Positions 63,441 through 64,000 of a DNA stretch of 64,000 nt are shown one piece after another. The translations under genes were made by a program, and so were the position numbers. The stretch is from Rhodobacteraceae bacterium EL129. Lineage in GTDB: Bacteria > Pseudomonadota > Alphaproteobacteria > Rhodobacterales > Rhodobacteraceae. Below the pieces are notes generated by a model. It was not told the DNA's origin and ran no database searches. It was given only the letters and a program-made list of their open reading frames with translations. How positions within the stretch are numbered: the first letter of the stretch is position 1; each line of letters opens with the position of its first letter. The DNA lies in NCBI GenBank assembly GCA_900313005.1, contig ONZJ01000002.1, positions 3,755,909-3,819,908 on the forward strand, read 5' to 3'.

Positions 63441-63968
63441 ATGGTATCATGGTTTGCACGTGGATTGGCCGGATCGGTCATGGCCGTCATGGCGACAACG
63501 GGCGTAGAGGCGCAGGAAAGCACCAATCAGGTTGCGGCAAAAACCGCCTGGAGCGTGTTTGAAGACAAAAACCCCCGCGAATGCTGGGCGGTGTCTTCGC
63601 CCACCGAGACGGTTAACAAAAAAGACGGACGGGTCGTAGCTGTGCGTCGCGGCGACATCCTGCTGATGACATTCTTCCGGCCCAGTGCCGGGGTAAAGGG
63701 CCAGCTTGCATTTACTGGTGGCTACCCTTTTGCCAGCGGATCGACCGTCAATCTGAACATCAGCGGCAATTCGTTTGAGTTGTTTAGCGAAGGCGAATGG
63801 GCTTGGCCTGCTTCGGCGGCGGATGATGCCAAGATCATCGCAGCCCTGAAGCGCGGTGCGGATGCCAAGCTGTCAGCGCGGTCGTCACGTGGCACGCAGA
63901 CGTTTGATACGTTTTCGCTGATGGGCTTTACGGCTGCGGTCGAAGAAGCCGAGAAGCGCTGCCAATAA
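63441..63968 (+). CDS. Invasion-associated locus B (IalB)-like exported protein
   Basis: A 175-residue exported protein. Signal peptide WFARGLAGSVMAVMATTGVEAQ; the mature part has the IalB fold's KTAWSVFEDKNPRECWAVSSP start, VVAVRRGDILLMTFFRPSAGVKGQLAFTGGYPF in the middle and two cysteines (ECWAV and KRCQ), possibly a disulfide. In pathogens IalB helps entry into erythrocytes; in free-living bacteria the role is unknown. GGAGG precedes ATG 63441. The gene runs to the window edge, intact. Confidence 0.8.
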   Translation: MVSWFARGLAGSVMAVMATTGVEAQESTNQVAAKTAWSVFEDKNPRECWAVSSPTETVNKKDGRVVAVRRGDILLMTFFRPSAGVKGQLAFTGGYPFASGSTVNLNISGNSFELFSEGEWAWPASAADDAKIIAALKRGADAKLSARSSRGTQTFDTFSLMGFTAAVEEAEKRCQ

Positions 63969-64000
63969 TCCGCCTGATCTGACGATCAGACACATAGGTC

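Overview
The window is a stretch of chromosome from an alphaproteobacterium, most likely a marine Rhodobacterales (Roseobacter-group) species. This rests on the ilvE - petP (MarR) - petR (response regulator) block, the leuC/leuD...leuB arrangement, an SRP-free and tRNA-free housekeeping layout with moderately high GC, Rieske oxygenases and a GMC oxidoreductase typical of the group, and an alphaproteobacterial serC leader. There is no rRNA, tRNA, prophage, complete insertion sequence or CRISPR array.

Layout. 1-1250: tail of a polyamine-type ABC permease, its terminator, and a small membrane protein divergent from a TetR regulator with two identical half-site operators. 1256-12030: branched-chain amino acid metabolism (ilvE, leuC, leuD, leuB) mixed with petP/petR, a membrane protein, an EEP-family hydrolase, a LysR/NAD-epimerase pair and acetyltransferases. 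12129-15137: lipoprotein, GNAT, metallophosphatase, acetyl-CoA acetyltransferase. 15147-22654: pbpC and a very large alpha-2-macroglobulin with an N-terminal PAN/apple-like segment, an envelope-protection pair. 22795-30280: hybrid histidine kinase with one degenerate receiver, yaaA, recQ, YggT, thioesterase, UMF1-type transporter. 30284-32646: MepA, a queuosine-precursor transporter with a structured leader, a very short gene whose ribosome-binding site is complementary to the whole 3' end of 16S rRNA, and the ribosome-rescue hydrolase arfB.

32816-35783 holds two Rieske oxygenase alpha subunits flanking a DUF1028 protein. 36316-43970 (minus strand) is a tight, largely uncharacterised operon: long coiled-coil protein, small membrane protein, unknown protein, AAA+ ATPase, an AT-rich gene resembling the putative phage abortive-infection (AbiC-like) family, a DUF6638-like protein and two small membrane proteins. 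This is the best candidate for an undescribed system: the AT-rich gene is inserted between AAA+ and DUF6638 genes with stop/start overlaps on both sides. 44105-50756 contains a GMC oxidoreductase and a second odd unit: a cytosolic subtilisin-like protease translationally coupled to a vanadium-haloperoxidase/PAP2-like protein with nine Gly-Gly-Gly-Arg repeats, divergent from a winged-helix/TPR regulator.

50795-55764: XRE regulator divergent from a fatty-acid desaturase around a perfect inverted repeat, then a polytopic membrane protein divergent from two exported proteins of unknown role. 55801-59754: serine biosynthesis (serA, serC with a serC-type leader, and divergent serB). 59796-60906: ArsR/SRPBCC/YCII cassette. 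60972-61636: lumazine synthase under an FMN riboswitch. 61775-63968: exported EF-hand protein, asparaginase II and an IalB-like protein. Two copies of an interspersed palindromic repeat occur at 41422-41476 and 57432-57497.
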